A stretch of DNA of 39,970 nt from Verrucomicrobiota bacterium (GCA_028293565.1 JAQGON010000211.1:1-39970); one strand, 5' to 3'; counted from the first letter of the stretch, positions 16,042 through 24,813 are shown. Translations and numbers: made by a program. The notes: generated by a model from the sequence alone, not told the origin.

Positions 16042-17997
16042 TCACCTCTTCAGCTCCGCATACCCGTCCCGCACGTCCTTCAGGCTGCGCTTCACGCTGC
16101 AGGGATAGGCGATGTACGCGTCCGACATCTGCGGCCAGCTGTCCGCGAGGTTCCACAGGAAAATTCCCCAGCAGTTCGGCTGGTTGCCGTAAAATTCGAT
16201 CCAGAACTTCGACGCCTCGCCCTGCAGCCGCTGCGATTTCTCGATCAGCTCCGCGAGGCTCTTCGGCTCGGGCCAGCCGCGCTCGCGGATGCTCTCGAAA
16301 TTCAGCCGGTAGCGCGCGACGCGATCGAGCCGGATGCAGTCCGACCCATGGGTCAGGTGCTCCGCGTGGTACACCGGCCAGAGATTCTCCGGGCTCACGT
16401 AGGCGCGCACCACCTCCTCCGCGGGCAGGCTGAGATGCCCGATTTCGGTCACCATCCGCGGCCGCTGCTTCACGTAAAAATCCGACCGGTACGACAGGCC
16501 GTGGCCCCAGATGTGGCAGTCGCCTTCCATCGGGGCGTTCTGGTCATAGGTGAACGGCGAATAGGGCGACGTCGGCACGTACGGCGTCGCCGGCGCATGC
16601 GCGTGCACCGCGTCGCGGAGCACTTCCTTGCTGAGGCGATTGTGCCGGTAAGCCGGGTAATTGAAGCTATTGTCGGCCAGCACGTCGTTCTCGTTGTCGC
16701 CGAACCACGCGATCATGCAGGCAAAATGACGGAGCCGCTTCACCTGGAACTCCGCCTCCTTGCGCGCCTCGTCGAGAAACGCGAGGTCCTGCGGATAACA
16801 GCCGCACGCAAACATGAAATCGTGGGTGATCAGGATGCCGAGCTCGTCGCACTTCGCATAAAACGAATCCAGCTCGTAGACCCCCCCGCCCCAGACGCGC
16901 ATGGCATTGATGTGGGTTTCCTTCGCGATCTTCAGCAGCTGGTCGTAGCGCGCGTCGTCCACCCGCGCGAAAATTGCGTCGGCCGGCGTCCAGTTCATGC
17001 CCTTGAGAAAGATCTTCCTCCCGTTGACCGCGAAAACGAACGAGATGCCGCCATCGTCGTCCGGCTCCTGGACCAGCTGCACCGTGCGAATCCCGAATCG
17101 TCCACGGCGCTCATCGAGCTGCCGTCCGCCGCGGCGCAGCGTCGCGCTCCAGTCGTGGAGCGGCTGCGCGCCGTGGTTGTGCGGCCACCACATCCGGGCC
17201 TGCGGGACGGTGAACCGCTCGACGTGGCGTCCGCCGCCCGCGTCGCAGGGAATGGTAATCGTCCGGGTCTGGCCCGCGACCGTCAGCTCGACCTCCGCCG
17301 CGCCGGGCTTGCCGTGGTTCAGCGTCAGCTCGACCAGCGCCTCGAGCTCCGCCGTCCCGTCCTTCAGCGCGACGGTGTTCACAAAGACGTCCGCGATCTC
17401 CACCTCGTCGACGAGCAGGAACAAGACGGGTTTCCAGATTCCGATCGTGACCATGCGCGGCGAGATGTTCCAGCCGTAGCACGACTGCGACTTCCGCACC
17501 TGCAGGCGGGTGATCTGGCCGTATCCGCGAACGTCCGGCTGGCGCGCCGGGCGGTCGGGCGGGAAGAGCGGCGCACCCAGGCAGACCTCGAGGCGGTTCG
17601 CGCCGGGCGCCACGTGGTCCGTGACGTCGATGCGCAGCGGCGTGAACATGTTCGCATGCCGGCCCACCTCCTTGCCGTTGAGGTGGACCGTCGCAAAGAC
17701 ATCGAGGCCCTCGAACAGCAGGTGGACGCGCTGGCCCGCCGCCGGAACCGGCGGCGTGATCTCGGCGCGGTACCACCAGTCCATTTCCTCCATCCAGCGG
17801 AGCTGGTCGTGATTGAGCCCGAAGAACGGCTCCGGGATCAGTCCCGCGCGCCGGTAATCGAGGTGCACGTCGCCCGGCACCTCCGCGGGAACCCACCGTT
17901 CCTCGAGCGGCATCGCCGAGCACGCCGGCGTCGGACCCAGATTGGGCTCCGCGTGCATGAGTTTCCAGGTGGCAGCGAGGGGAACGGATTTTTTCAT
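16042..17997 (-). CDS. GH2 beta-mannosidase-like glycoside hydrolase, short form
   Basis: The 651-residue product has the GH2 sugar-binding jelly-roll (about 35-195, with VPGDVHLDYRRAGLIPEPF and WWYRAEI), the Ig-like domain (about 196-310) and the TIM barrel (about 325-640). The barrel shows KGMNWTPAD, MRVWGGGVYE, acid/base Glu436 in WFGDNEND and nucleophile Glu518 in MVTEIGHLS. Overall pattern fits beta-mannosidase, which releases mannose from the non-reducing end of manno-oligosaccharides. It ends soon after the barrel (LWNLADSWPQMSDAYIAYPC), lacking the C-terminal domains that bring typical enzymes to over 800 residues. No signal peptide, so probably cytoplasmic. It starts 37 bases after the histidine kinase gene. 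Exact substrate is uncertain. Confidence 0.85.
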   Translation of the reverse strand: MKKSVPLAATWKLMHAEPNLGPTPACSAMPLEERWVPAEVPGDVHLDYRRAGLIPEPFFGLNHDQLRWMEEMDWWYRAEITPPVPAAGQRVHLLFEGLDVFATVHLNGKEVGRHANMFTPLRIDVTDHVAPGANRLEVCLGAPLFPPDRPARQPDVRGYGQITRLQVRKSQSCYGWNISPRMVTIGIWKPVLFLLVDEVEIADVFVNTVALKDGTAELEALVELTLNHGKPGAAEVELTVAGQTRTITIPCDAGGGRHVERFTVPQARMWWPHNHGAQPLHDWSATLRRGGRQLDERRGRFGIRTVQLVQEPDDDGGISFVFAVNGRKIFLKGMNWTPADAIFARVDDARYDQLLKIAKETHINAMRVWGGGVYELDSFYAKCDELGILITHDFMFACGCYPQDLAFLDEARKEAEFQVKRLRHFACMIAWFGDNENDVLADNSFNYPAYRHNRLSKEVLRDAVHAHAPATPYVPTSPYSPFTYDQNAPMEGDCHIWGHGLSYRSDFYVKQRPRMVTEIGHLSLPAEEVVRAYVSPENLWPVYHAEHLTHGSDCIRLDRVARYRLNFESIRERGWPEPKSLAELIEKSQRLQGEASKFWIEFYGNQPNCWGIFLWNLADSWPQMSDAYIAYPCSVKRSLKDVRDGYAELKR

Positions 17998-18034
17998 CGG
18001 AGAAATGCCGGAAAGGTGACCGCCGGTGTCGCCG

Positions 18035-19213
18035 TCAGTTGCCGAGCATGCGCACGCGGCGGTCCTTGCGCGGGAACTGGAGCGAGACGGCCGTGCCGCG
18101 GCCTTCCTTGCTCTCGATGCCGATCTGCCCGCCGTGCGCGCGCATGATCCGCTGCACGATCATCAGCCCGAGGCCGTGTCCGCCGGTCTTCGTCGTGTGG
18201 TAGGGCTGGAAGAGCCGCGGGAGATCCTCGGGCTTGATCCCCGCGCCGCTGTCGCCGAAAACCAGATACACGTTGCCGTCGTCGGCGCGCGACCGGATCT
18301 TGAGCGCGCCGCCGGGCTGCATCGCCTCGATCGCGTTCTTCGTGATGTTGAAGAACACCTGTTTCAGCTGGTTCCGGTCCGCCATCACGGTCGGCAGCTC
18401 GGCTGGCGTCTCGGCCTCGACCTTGATCCCGCGGTCGGCGAACTCGTTCTGCTGGAACCGCAGGACCTCGGCCAGGACCTCGGCGAGATTCGTCTCCGCG
18501 AGGTCCGGCGGCCGCGGACGGATCGCCTCGAGAAAATTGCTGATGATGCCGTCGAGGCGCTGGACCTCCTGCTCGCAGATCTCGATCGATTCCGCGAGCG
18601 ATCCGGAATCCCTGCCCTCCGCGAGCTTCAGCTTGCGCAGCTTCCGCTCGATCAGCTGCAGGTGGATCGTGAGCGAGTTGAGCGGGTTGCCGAGCTCGTG
18701 CGCTACGCCCGCGGCGAGCAGGATGATCGACGAGGTCCGCTCGCTCTCGATCCGCTCCTCCGTGCTCTGCTTCTCCCGCGTGATGTCGGAAAGGATCACG
18801 GCAAAACGGTGCGCCGAGACTTTTCCCTCGCCGCGAAACGGCACCATATACAGCCGCAGGCTCCGCGGCTCGGGATAGGTCAGCTCGAACTCGCGGGTGA
18901 CCACCGACGAGGCCGTGCCGCTCGGGTCGAACGACTCGAGCGACGTCCGCAGGCCCGGCACGAGCCTCCACAGCGTCTCGCCCGTGAGGCTGTCCGCGCC
19001 GAGCCCGACCAGGCGCTGGGCCGCGGCGTTCGCATATTCGATCCGGCCGTCGGCTCCGATCACGAGCACGCCTTCCTGCAGCATGTTGAAGATGTCCTCG
19101 AACAGCCCCCGCTCGCGCGCGAGGCGCTGCACGAGGTTCGAGAGATTGACCGAGTCGAGCGTGTCGAGCCTTCCCAGCACCCGGTCAAGCGAGGAGGTTT
19201 TTCTTCCGGCCAT
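18035..19213 (-). CDS. Soluble PAS-domain sensor histidine kinase
   Basis: The 392-residue product has no membrane segment. A PAS domain (about 38-145, GVLVIGADGRIEYANAAAQ) is followed by a HisKA-type dimerisation helix with phospho-acceptor His172 in GVAHELGNPLNSL. The HATPase domain has the N box NITKNAIEAM (289-298), G1 DSGAGI (321-326), FQPYHTTK and G2 GHGLGLMIVQ (345-354). The layout resembles NtrB-like cytoplasmic kinases. No response regulator is adjacent, so its partner lies elsewhere. It is embedded between the heparinase-like gene (gap 32 bases) and the GH2 gene (gap 37 bases) on the same strand, which suggests a regulatory link to carbohydrate use or simply operon hitch-hiking. Confidence 0.9.
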   Translation of the reverse strand: MAGRKTSSLDRVLGRLDTLDSVNLSNLVQRLARERGLFEDIFNMLQEGVLVIGADGRIEYANAAAQRLVGLGADSLTGETLWRLVPGLRTSLESFDPSGTASSVVTREFELTYPEPRSLRLYMVPFRGEGKVSAHRFAVILSDITREKQSTEERIESERTSSIILLAAGVAHELGNPLNSLTIHLQLIERKLRKLKLAEGRDSGSLAESIEICEQEVQRLDGIISNFLEAIRPRPPDLAETNLAEVLAEVLRFQQNEFADRGIKVEAETPAELPTVMADRNQLKQVFFNITKNAIEAMQPGGALKIRSRADDGNVYLVFGDSGAGIKPEDLPRLFQPYHTTKTGGHGLGLMIVQRIMRAHGGQIGIESKEGRGTAVSLQFPRKDRRVRMLGN

Positions 19214-19245
19214 CGTCGGGTTTCTGAATCAGCAATCGGGACCGG

Positions 19246-22200
19246 TCAACGCTGCCAGGAAAAGACCGACGGCACCGTCAGCCGGTCGCCCGGGCCCACG
19301 CTCGAGATCCACAGGTCGCGCCCCGTCAGCTCCGCCGCATTCGCGGGAGCTTCGGCCAGCTCGAGGTGATCCTGGTCGGCCGAGCCGACGCGCCCCAGCG
19401 CGCGATAATCCGCGTCCAGCACGGACGCCCCCCGATAGCTCGGCGCGAAGGGCAGTCGCGTCCTCGTGTCCACCCGCCGGCCTGAAATTCCGGAAACCCG
19501 CAGGACGCCCTCGAGCAGATCGTCGCGCAGCTCGAGCACGAGGTCTTCGCCTTCCCGGTGCGCGGCCTTGATTTGGTGGGCCGTCTGGGCGAGGGAATTT
19601 CCAAAACTCACCACCCGCCCCGCCAGGCCGTCGGCGCTCCCGGGCGAGCGGACCTTGACGACGGCATGCGCCGGATCGACGGCCGAAACGGACCCGGCAA
19701 TCGTCGACGAGGTGAAAAATGCGCGCGTGCCGGCCACGAGCGAGCGCCCGCCGGCGAAAAAGACCCCCGCCAGCTGGCCGTCAGCCGCGATCCGCACCAC
19801 GGCGAGCCGGGCGTCGGTGAGAATTTTCCCGCTGTCGACGCTCACGGATTTCGACCCGCCCGCCGGATCGTGGATCACCACGTCGCGGCCGCCGTCGGGA
19901 AGCTCGACCAGCAGCGCCGTGCCTCCGCCCGCGCACTCCAGCCGGCTCACCTTGCGGATCAGCTTGGCGCCGGTGCGATGCGGCTCGAGCACGCTGACGA
20001 AAGCGCTGTCCAGCGGCGCGCCCTCGCGGCCCGTGCTGCGCGCAATGAGGTACTTGACGAGTTCCGGACGGTTCACCGGCGAAACGCGCGCGTCCGCCGC
20101 CATCAGCGTCTGCCCAGGCGCCGCCAGCGTCCGGATCCGCAGCTCCGCCGCCGGATCCTTCGCGTGGACATAATCGATCACCGCGTCCTCGCTCAGCCGC
20201 CGCTGGACGCCGACGAGGTGCTGGAAACCCGAGCCGCGGTACTCGTAGTAGCCGGTCTTCGCGCCCTCCGCCGCCATCTTCGGGTTGTCGTAGATTTCCC
20301 CGACCGCGACGTTTTCCCCGGCGAGCGTCCCCTTGGCCGGCGCCGACCAGTCCGCGCCGACCAGCGTGGCCGGCCCCGGCGGGCCATGCAGGGAGTAATC
20401 GTGCTGCCGCCCGCCCGCGACGTGGAAGAAATCGACGTAGTAAGGGCCGGCCGCGCCCTCGATCATCACGAGGCCGCGGCGATAATCCGTGCATTGGGGA
20501 TAGGTGCCGTTCGCGCTGACCTCCACTCCCCGCGCCCAGCCGCCGTCGGCGAACAGTTCGACGACGCCCGGGACGTTTCCCGGCTGCGCCGCCGCATCGA
20601 CGGTGACGGTGTTGTGCGCGATGGTGTTGACCGACCAGGTCCACACGCCCGCAACGAAGACATTCATCGCGTCGGGATAGCCGAGGTCCGGCGTCATCGG
20701 CTGCCCGTTCGCGTAGAGGTCGAAATGCAGACGGTCGAAATGCGCGTGGTTCACGTGCTGGCCGAAATAAAGCGACATCCCGGCCTCGTCGGCCGCGTCG
20801 TTCAGCAGCGCGAGGCCAAAGCCCGAGAGCAGCCGCGAAGGCTGCGGCGCGACCCGGCGTCCGCCCGCCTGCGCGCCGGCGGCGTCGACCGCCGGATGGA
20901 GCAGCGAGGCGAAATCCTTGAAGCCTTTTTCCCCGTCGGCGCCGAACCCCGCGAGGAACGCCGCATAGCGCGCGTCGCCATAGGTGCGGAACGCGTGCTG
21001 GTAAACCGACGCCTCCTCCCCGACCACGCCGCCATAGACGCTGGTCGTGTCCCCGATCGCCGGCGTGTGGCGGCCGATCGCGACCGCGGAAAGCGGGGCG
21101 TCGTAAAGCCGCCGGAGCCGCGGCAGGGTCGAGACGTCGACGCCGAGCTTCGGCAGGAGCCGGACGACCGCCGTCAGGTTCTGGACCCAAAGCAGGTTGT
21201 AGCCCGGCGACTCGTACGGCTCGCCGTCGCGCCAGACGAGCGTGTACAGCGCCGGCCGGAGCCCGAGATAGGAGGAGCCTTCCGGCCGGTCGAGGACGTC
21301 GGCGAGGTAGCGCCGGTTGTCGCCGTGCTGGCGGACGATCGCCGCCGTCAGCAGCGCGCGCTGGTGCATCCCGTAATTACCCCGCGCGCGGACTTCGTAG
21401 ACCGCATCGATGCCGTCCTCGATCACGTTCGCCTCGATGAAGCCGCGAATCTGCTCTCCGGTCTGGCCCGTCTCCTTCTGGAGCGCGAGGTCGCCGTCGA
21501 GCGAGGGCCAGATTGCGTCGTAGGTCTCGGCGAACTGCGCGACAAAATAGGTTTCCCAGATGGCATTGATGATCTTCCCCGAATAGCGCGACCCGTCCAT
21601 CTCGGCCATGAGCTGGCCGTAGCGCGACTGGCTCTCGTGGTCCATGTTGGGGTAAACCTCTGCCGTGCGATGGAGCAGCACCGCGGCCTTGTGCGCGTAG
21701 CGCGCGTCGCCCGTCAGCAGGTAGGCGCGGCCGAGGGCCGCCAGCCCGCCCTGGATGTTCCAGTGCGGCGAGGTCTCGTGCTGGGTCCACACCCAGTGGT
21801 TCCAGTGCGCGACAAACCAGTACCGCTGTCCGTTCGGCGCCACCCAGCCGCGGCCGTCATCCACATAGGGTCCGTTGAAATCGCTCCGGTCCTTGAACCC
21901 GCTGCGATAAAACCGCCCGTAATCGTTGCTCGGATAAATCTCGCCGCCGATCGGGCACTTCACCTTGTAGGGCAGCTTCGGGTCGACGATCCACGGGTAG
22001 AATTTCCCGGTGACCTCGTAGATTTTCTTGCCGTGGATCGGGCACCCTTCGGGACAGACCTCGAACGACCGCGGGACCTCGGCCGTCGAGATCAGGTCGT
22101 GGAGCGCCTGATCCGTCCACTCGACCCAGTAGTTCGCGTCCTCGAAAATCGTGTCGGCTACTTTCTTCGCCGCCGGATAGTTCGCGACGTTCTCGCGGGC

Positions 22201-22413
22201 CTGCCGGATCTCGGCGTCGGTGAAAAGCGTCCGCGCATCCTTGAGCGGGAACTGCGGGGTGCGCACGCGCGGCGGGAGGATCACGCCGACCTTGAGGGCC
22301 GGGTGCGCCTTGCCGGGCGCGGCCCAGTCGTCGTTCGGCTGCGGGCCCGACAGGGAGGAGGCGGATCCGGTGGCGGCCACCATGATGCCCACGAGGACAA
22401 GGGAGGATTTCAT
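19246..22413 (-). CDS. Secreted heparinase II/III-like polysaccharide lyase
   Basis: The 1055-residue product starts with a signal peptide (MKSSLVLVGIMVAATGSASS), so it is exported. Near the N-terminus is a cysteine motif (VCPEGCPIHG and KCPIGGEIYPSNDY) seen in some planctomycete and verrucomicrobial relatives. An alpha-helical toroid region follows (about 200-480) with NYGMHQRALL, a usual place for catalytic Asn/His. The heparinase II/III beta region contains FGQHVNHAHFDRLHFDLYAN, then DLGYPD and TIAHNTVTVD. The last ~200 residues are beta-rich and unassigned. Family members cleave uronic-acid polysaccharides such as heparin, alginate or ulvan-like polymers by beta-elimination; the polymer here is unknown. 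It starts 67 bases after rnhB and is followed by the histidine kinase. Confidence 0.83.
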   Translation of the reverse strand: MKSSLVLVGIMVAATGSASSLSGPQPNDDWAAPGKAHPALKVGVILPPRVRTPQFPLKDARTLFTDAEIRQARENVANYPAAKKVADTIFEDANYWVEWTDQALHDLISTAEVPRSFEVCPEGCPIHGKKIYEVTGKFYPWIVDPKLPYKVKCPIGGEIYPSNDYGRFYRSGFKDRSDFNGPYVDDGRGWVAPNGQRYWFVAHWNHWVWTQHETSPHWNIQGGLAALGRAYLLTGDARYAHKAAVLLHRTAEVYPNMDHESQSRYGQLMAEMDGSRYSGKIINAIWETYFVAQFAETYDAIWPSLDGDLALQKETGQTGEQIRGFIEANVIEDGIDAVYEVRARGNYGMHQRALLTAAIVRQHGDNRRYLADVLDRPEGSSYLGLRPALYTLVWRDGEPYESPGYNLLWVQNLTAVVRLLPKLGVDVSTLPRLRRLYDAPLSAVAIGRHTPAIGDTTSVYGGVVGEEASVYQHAFRTYGDARYAAFLAGFGADGEKGFKDFASLLHPAVDAAGAQAGGRRVAPQPSRLLSGFGLALLNDAADEAGMSLYFGQHVNHAHFDRLHFDLYANGQPMTPDLGYPDAMNVFVAGVWTWSVNTIAHNTVTVDAAAQPGNVPGVVELFADGGWARGVEVSANGTYPQCTDYRRGLVMIEGAAGPYYVDFFHVAGGRQHDYSLHGPPGPATLVGADWSAPAKGTLAGENVAVGEIYDNPKMAAEGAKTGYYEYRGSGFQHLVGVQRRLSEDAVIDYVHAKDPAAELRIRTLAAPGQTLMAADARVSPVNRPELVKYLIARSTGREGAPLDSAFVSVLEPHRTGAKLIRKVSRLECAGGGTALLVELPDGGRDVVIHDPAGGSKSVSVDSGKILTDARLAVVRIAADGQLAGVFFAGGRSLVAGTRAFFTSSTIAGSVSAVDPAHAVVKVRSPGSADGLAGRVVSFGNSLAQTAHQIKAAHREGEDLVLELRDDLLEGVLRVSGISGRRVDTRTRLPFAPSYRGASVLDADYRALGRVGSADQDHLELAEAPANAAELTGRDLWISSVGPGDRLTVPSVFSWQR

Positions 22414-22480
22414 GACGGGGCCGAGTTCTTGGGCCGCGGCCGGAAGGCGTCAATGGGCGTTGCACGCCCCCGCGCGCCGC

Positions 22481-23233
22481 TCAGAGAAATTCCATCTGCG
22501 CCGGGTCGGTGTGCTCGGCGAACAGCTTCCGCAGGAACAGGTCGCGATGCTGGACGCAGCGGCCGAGCCGGAGGACGGCGTCGCGATGCTCCTCGGTGCC
22601 GTAACCCTTGTGCTGGGAAAAACCGTAGCCGGGATGCTGCGCGTCGAGGGCCTCCATCAGCCGGTCCCGCATCACCTTGGCCACGATGCTCGCCATCGCG
22701 ATGCCGAGGGAGCGGGCGTCGCCGTTGACGATCCCGTCGTGCGGGTAGGGAAAATTCCGGAGCGCGAGCCCGTCGATCAGCACGCGCGCGGACACGGTCG
22801 GGCGGAAGGAGGCGATCTCGGCCTCCGACGCAAAGAGGTCCGGCTCGATCTTTTTCAGGAAAGCTTCCGGCGGATAAATGCCGGCGATCGCGCGGCGCAT
22901 CGCGAGTTTCGTCGCGCCGAGGATATTGTGCTGCTCGATCTCCACGACGTCCGCCACGCCGAAATGCGCGTGGATCTGTCCCTTCGCCGCCAGGACTTCG
23001 AATTCCTCCCACAATTCGTCGCGGTCCGCGGCGGTCAGCAGCTTGGAATCGTTGACCCGTCCCGACTTGGTGACCGCCCAGCGTCCGTCGAGGAACTCGC
23101 GGGTCACCAGCACCGCCCCGGCCACCACCGGGCCGGCCAGCGCGCCGCGCCCGGCCTCGTCGACGCCGATCAACGCCGCGACGCCCTCGAGCTGCCTGAG
23201 GTCAAATCCGCGAAGCTGGCGACGCTTGGCCAT
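22481..23233 (-). CDS. rnhB: Ribonuclease HII
   Basis: Type 2 RNase H that cuts RNA in RNA/DNA hybrids and starts removal of single ribonucleotides from DNA. The 250-residue product has the conserved acidic set: D25-E26 in GVDEAGRGALAGPVVAGA, D154 in VLIDG and D190 in MASIVAKVMRDRLM, plus the NDSKLLT loop and the C-terminal GYGFSQHKGYGTEEH. Length is a little above the usual 200-230. The ATG lies 3 bases after the stop of a small toxin-like gene, so rnhB may be read from that gene pair's transcript. An RNase HIII gene lies about 0.5 kb upstream in the same orientation. Confidence 0.95.
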   Translation of the reverse strand: MAKRRQLRGFDLRQLEGVAALIGVDEAGRGALAGPVVAGAVLVTREFLDGRWAVTKSGRVNDSKLLTAADRDELWEEFEVLAAKGQIHAHFGVADVVEIEQHNILGATKLAMRRAIAGIYPPEAFLKKIEPDLFASEAEIASFRPTVSARVLIDGLALRNFPYPHDGIVNGDARSLGIAMASIVAKVMRDRLMEALDAQHPGYGFSQHKGYGTEEHRDAVLRLGRCVQHRDLFLRKLFAEHTDPAQMEFL

Positions 23234-23236
23234 GAA

Positions 23237-23419
23237 TCATCGCGCCAGCAGGAGACGGAACGCGTCCATCACACGCCGCGAATCTCTTTCGTTCAATTCG
23301 CCGGCGGAACTCTGGGGACAAACCATGATCGTGGGGACCCTATCCAAATCGGCGGCCTGAACGGCGACGAGGTTTGGAGGCGCTGAACCGCGTCTCGAGG
23401 AATAAAGTTTCAACCTCAC
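23237..23419 (-). CDS. Toxin-like small protein, possibly shortened by internal deletion
   Basis: The 60-residue product starts at GTG inside the stop of the preceding gene (GTGA overlap, 23416-23419). It begins MRLKLYSSRRGSAPPNLVAV, then QAADLDRVPTIMVCP, and ends NERDSRRVMDAFRLLLAR. The beginning resembles the first strands of CcdB-like toxins, which usually have about 100 residues. The end resembles the last helix of that fold, so a central segment of about 40 residues appears to be missing. If so, it is unlikely to be an active gyrase poison or nuclease. Its stop is 3 bases before rnhB. Assignment as a toxin is by gene order and weak sequence resemblance; it may instead be an unrelated small protein. 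Confidence 0.5.
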   Translation of the reverse strand: MRLKLYSSRRGSAPPNLVAVQAADLDRVPTIMVCPQSSAGELNERDSRRVMDAFRLLLAR

Positions 23420-23613
23420 AGGTCGCCATGAATCGGCAGTGAATCATTTAGGGCGAGCGTCCGTGCACACACCTCGGGGGTATATTCTTCCCGCAAGCGG
23501 GCAAGCCACGCCGCCCGGGTTTCTTTCGCTCCCCTTCTCTTCGCGGCAACTTTCACGGCTGGCTTGCTGCCGAATTTGGCAGCAGGTCGTTTCTTTTTTA
23601 ACGCCACGCGCAT
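23416..23613 (-). CDS. Small basic protein, candidate antitoxin
   Basis: The 65-residue product has a Lys/Arg/Ala-rich N-terminus (MRVALKKKRPAAKFGSKPAV) and a more ordered C-terminal half (TRAAWLARLREEY, then PEVCARTLALNDSLP). Size, charge split and the 4-base overlap with the following small toxin-like gene fit a type II antitoxin: a DNA-binding basic part followed by a toxin-binding tail. No ribbon-helix-helix or HTH motif can be named. On the minus strand, TTGACC (23642-23647) and TAATTT (23620-23625) with a 16-base spacer could form a promoter starting almost at the ATG. The gene lies 80 bases downstream of rnhC. The codon pattern is protein-like, but without known relatives the call stays tentative. 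Confidence 0.5.
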   Translation of the reverse strand: MRVALKKKRPAAKFGSKPAVKVAAKRRGAKETRAAWLARLREEYTPEVCARTLALNDSLPIHGDL

Positions 23614-23692
23614 GGGTGAAAATTAAATTGCCGCCGCCATGGGTCAAGCGCTGCGTCGGGCCTCCGCTTCCCGTCGCCAGGAACCGGGCGTC

Positions 23693-24700
23693 TCACCATT
23701 CCATCTTCGGCGGCGGCGGCTTGAGCGGGAGTTCGTCGAGCTTGCCGGCGGCCGCCACCACCTCGTAGGCGGTGCGGAAATGGAGTTTCGCGAAATTGCC
23801 GAGCGCGCGGACGCCGAACCGGTTGATGATCTCGTGCGCCTGGTCCTTCACCAGCGAACCCGCGCCCTTCTGGAGCTGGCCGCCGAACTGTTTGGAGAGG
23901 GCGTGCATCTGGCGGACAAATTCGGCGCGGGCGACGACGGAAGCGGCCGCGACCACCGGGTCCTCCTCGGCGCGGACGCGCATCCGCAGGTCGAACCCCT
24001 CGACCTTCTTCCGCGCGAGCTCCTTCTGCACGAGCTGCTTTTCCGTGAACTGGTCGAGCAGGCCCCACGGCACGCGCTTGGCGGCGAGCGCCTGCTCCAG
24101 CGCCGTCGCGTGCTGCCAGGCGAGGAGGTTGTTCAGGCTCGCCCGCGGGCGCGCCATGAGCTCGTTGTACTTCGGCATGCCGCAGAAGCACGTCCGCGCC
24201 ACCGCGCCCCGCGTCTCCCGGATGATGCGGTCGAGTTTGATGATCTGGGATTCCGCGATTTTCTTGGAGTCCTTCACGCCCGCCTTGATCCACGCGTCGA
24301 TCGCGGGCCGGTCGGCGATGACCGTCGCCGCGATCACCGGCCCGAAAAAATCGCCCTTGCCGCTTTCATCGAGCCCGGCATGCGACTCGAACCAGTCGGG
24401 GTGCAGCACTTCATCGTAGCCGAGTTTCGCCGCGCCCGTGACTTCCGGCTCCAGCGTGTCGCGCACGAAGTCCTCCGTGCCCTTGCCGGCAATGACCACC
24501 TTCCCGCTGGTGTAGGCGGCGATGTTGATCTTCAGGTGGTCGGCCTTGTACGCGAATCGCGTGTAACCAACCTCGAAGGGCACGAAGCTCCGGGCCTCGC
24601 AGATGGCGCGGAGCTTTTCCATTTGTGCGTCGTCGAGCTTGGCGGTGTACGACGCGAGCTTCTTGGGCGCCTCTTCCTCGGAGGCCGGTTTCTTGGGCAT
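23693..24700 (-). CDS. rnhC: Ribonuclease HIII
   Basis: Type 2 RNase H of the HIII branch, degrading RNA in RNA/DNA hybrids. The preferred start is ATG 24700 (MPKKPASEEEAPKK, 335 aa); an upstream ATG at 24763 would add a Cys/Phe-rich stretch derived from an intergenic repeat. The N-terminal ~95 residues form the TBP-like substrate-binding domain typical of HIII (YKADHLKINIAAYTSGKVVI). The catalytic domain has D111-E112 in GLDESGKGDFFGPV, the KDSKK loop (143-147), D216 in LLDQFTEK and acidic residues at 245-247 before AAASVVAR. The GKGD signature distinguishes it from HII. Divergent from mutY and followed by the toxin-antitoxin-like pair and rnhB. Confidence 0.93.
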   Translation of the reverse strand: MPKKPASEEEAPKKLASYTAKLDDAQMEKLRAICEARSFVPFEVGYTRFAYKADHLKINIAAYTSGKVVIAGKGTEDFVRDTLEPEVTGAAKLGYDEVLHPDWFESHAGLDESGKGDFFGPVIAATVIADRPAIDAWIKAGVKDSKKIAESQIIKLDRIIRETRGAVARTCFCGMPKYNELMARPRASLNNLLAWQHATALEQALAAKRVPWGLLDQFTEKQLVQKELARKKVEGFDLRMRVRAEEDPVVAAASVVARAEFVRQMHALSKQFGGQLQKGAGSLVKDQAHEIINRFGVRALGNFAKLHFRTAYEVVAAAGKLDELPLKPPPPKMEW

Positions 24701-24711
24701 GCCGTGGAATG

Positions 24712-24788
24712 GCCGCAAAAAAGCGCGGAAAGCGCAAAGGAGAAAACTGCACCGCCCCGCCATTTTTCTTGCGCCTTCCGCGGCGCTC
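24712..24788. repeat. Imperfect inverted repeat, 9-nt-period type, between rnhC and mutY
   Basis: Left part 24712-24746 (AAGCGCGGAAAGCGCAAAGG at its core) and right part 24763-24788 (TTTTTCTTGCGCCTTCCGCG) are roughly inverted. It fills the divergent rnhC/mutY spacer, where promoters would be expected; none was recognised. Confidence 0.5.
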
Positions 24789-24813
24789 CACGGGAGATTC
24801 CTTTTCCCCTGCC

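Noticed and set aside
13699-18147. A 1482-codon open frame on the plus strand
   Set aside because: It runs across the helicase end, the isomerase and the GH2 gene in other frames or on the other strand, is extremely Arg/Ala/Pro-rich, and matches no family; it is a product of high G+C.
19558-22728. A 1056-codon open frame antisense to the heparinase-like gene
   Set aside because: The composition mirrors the coding strand (Arg, Asp, Val and His runs) and no domain is visible; the minus-strand product has a signal peptide and clear motifs.
24701-24763. Upstream ATG as rnhC start
   Set aside because: The extra 21 residues are encoded by an intergenic inverted repeat; MPKKPASEEE at 24700 fits the family.
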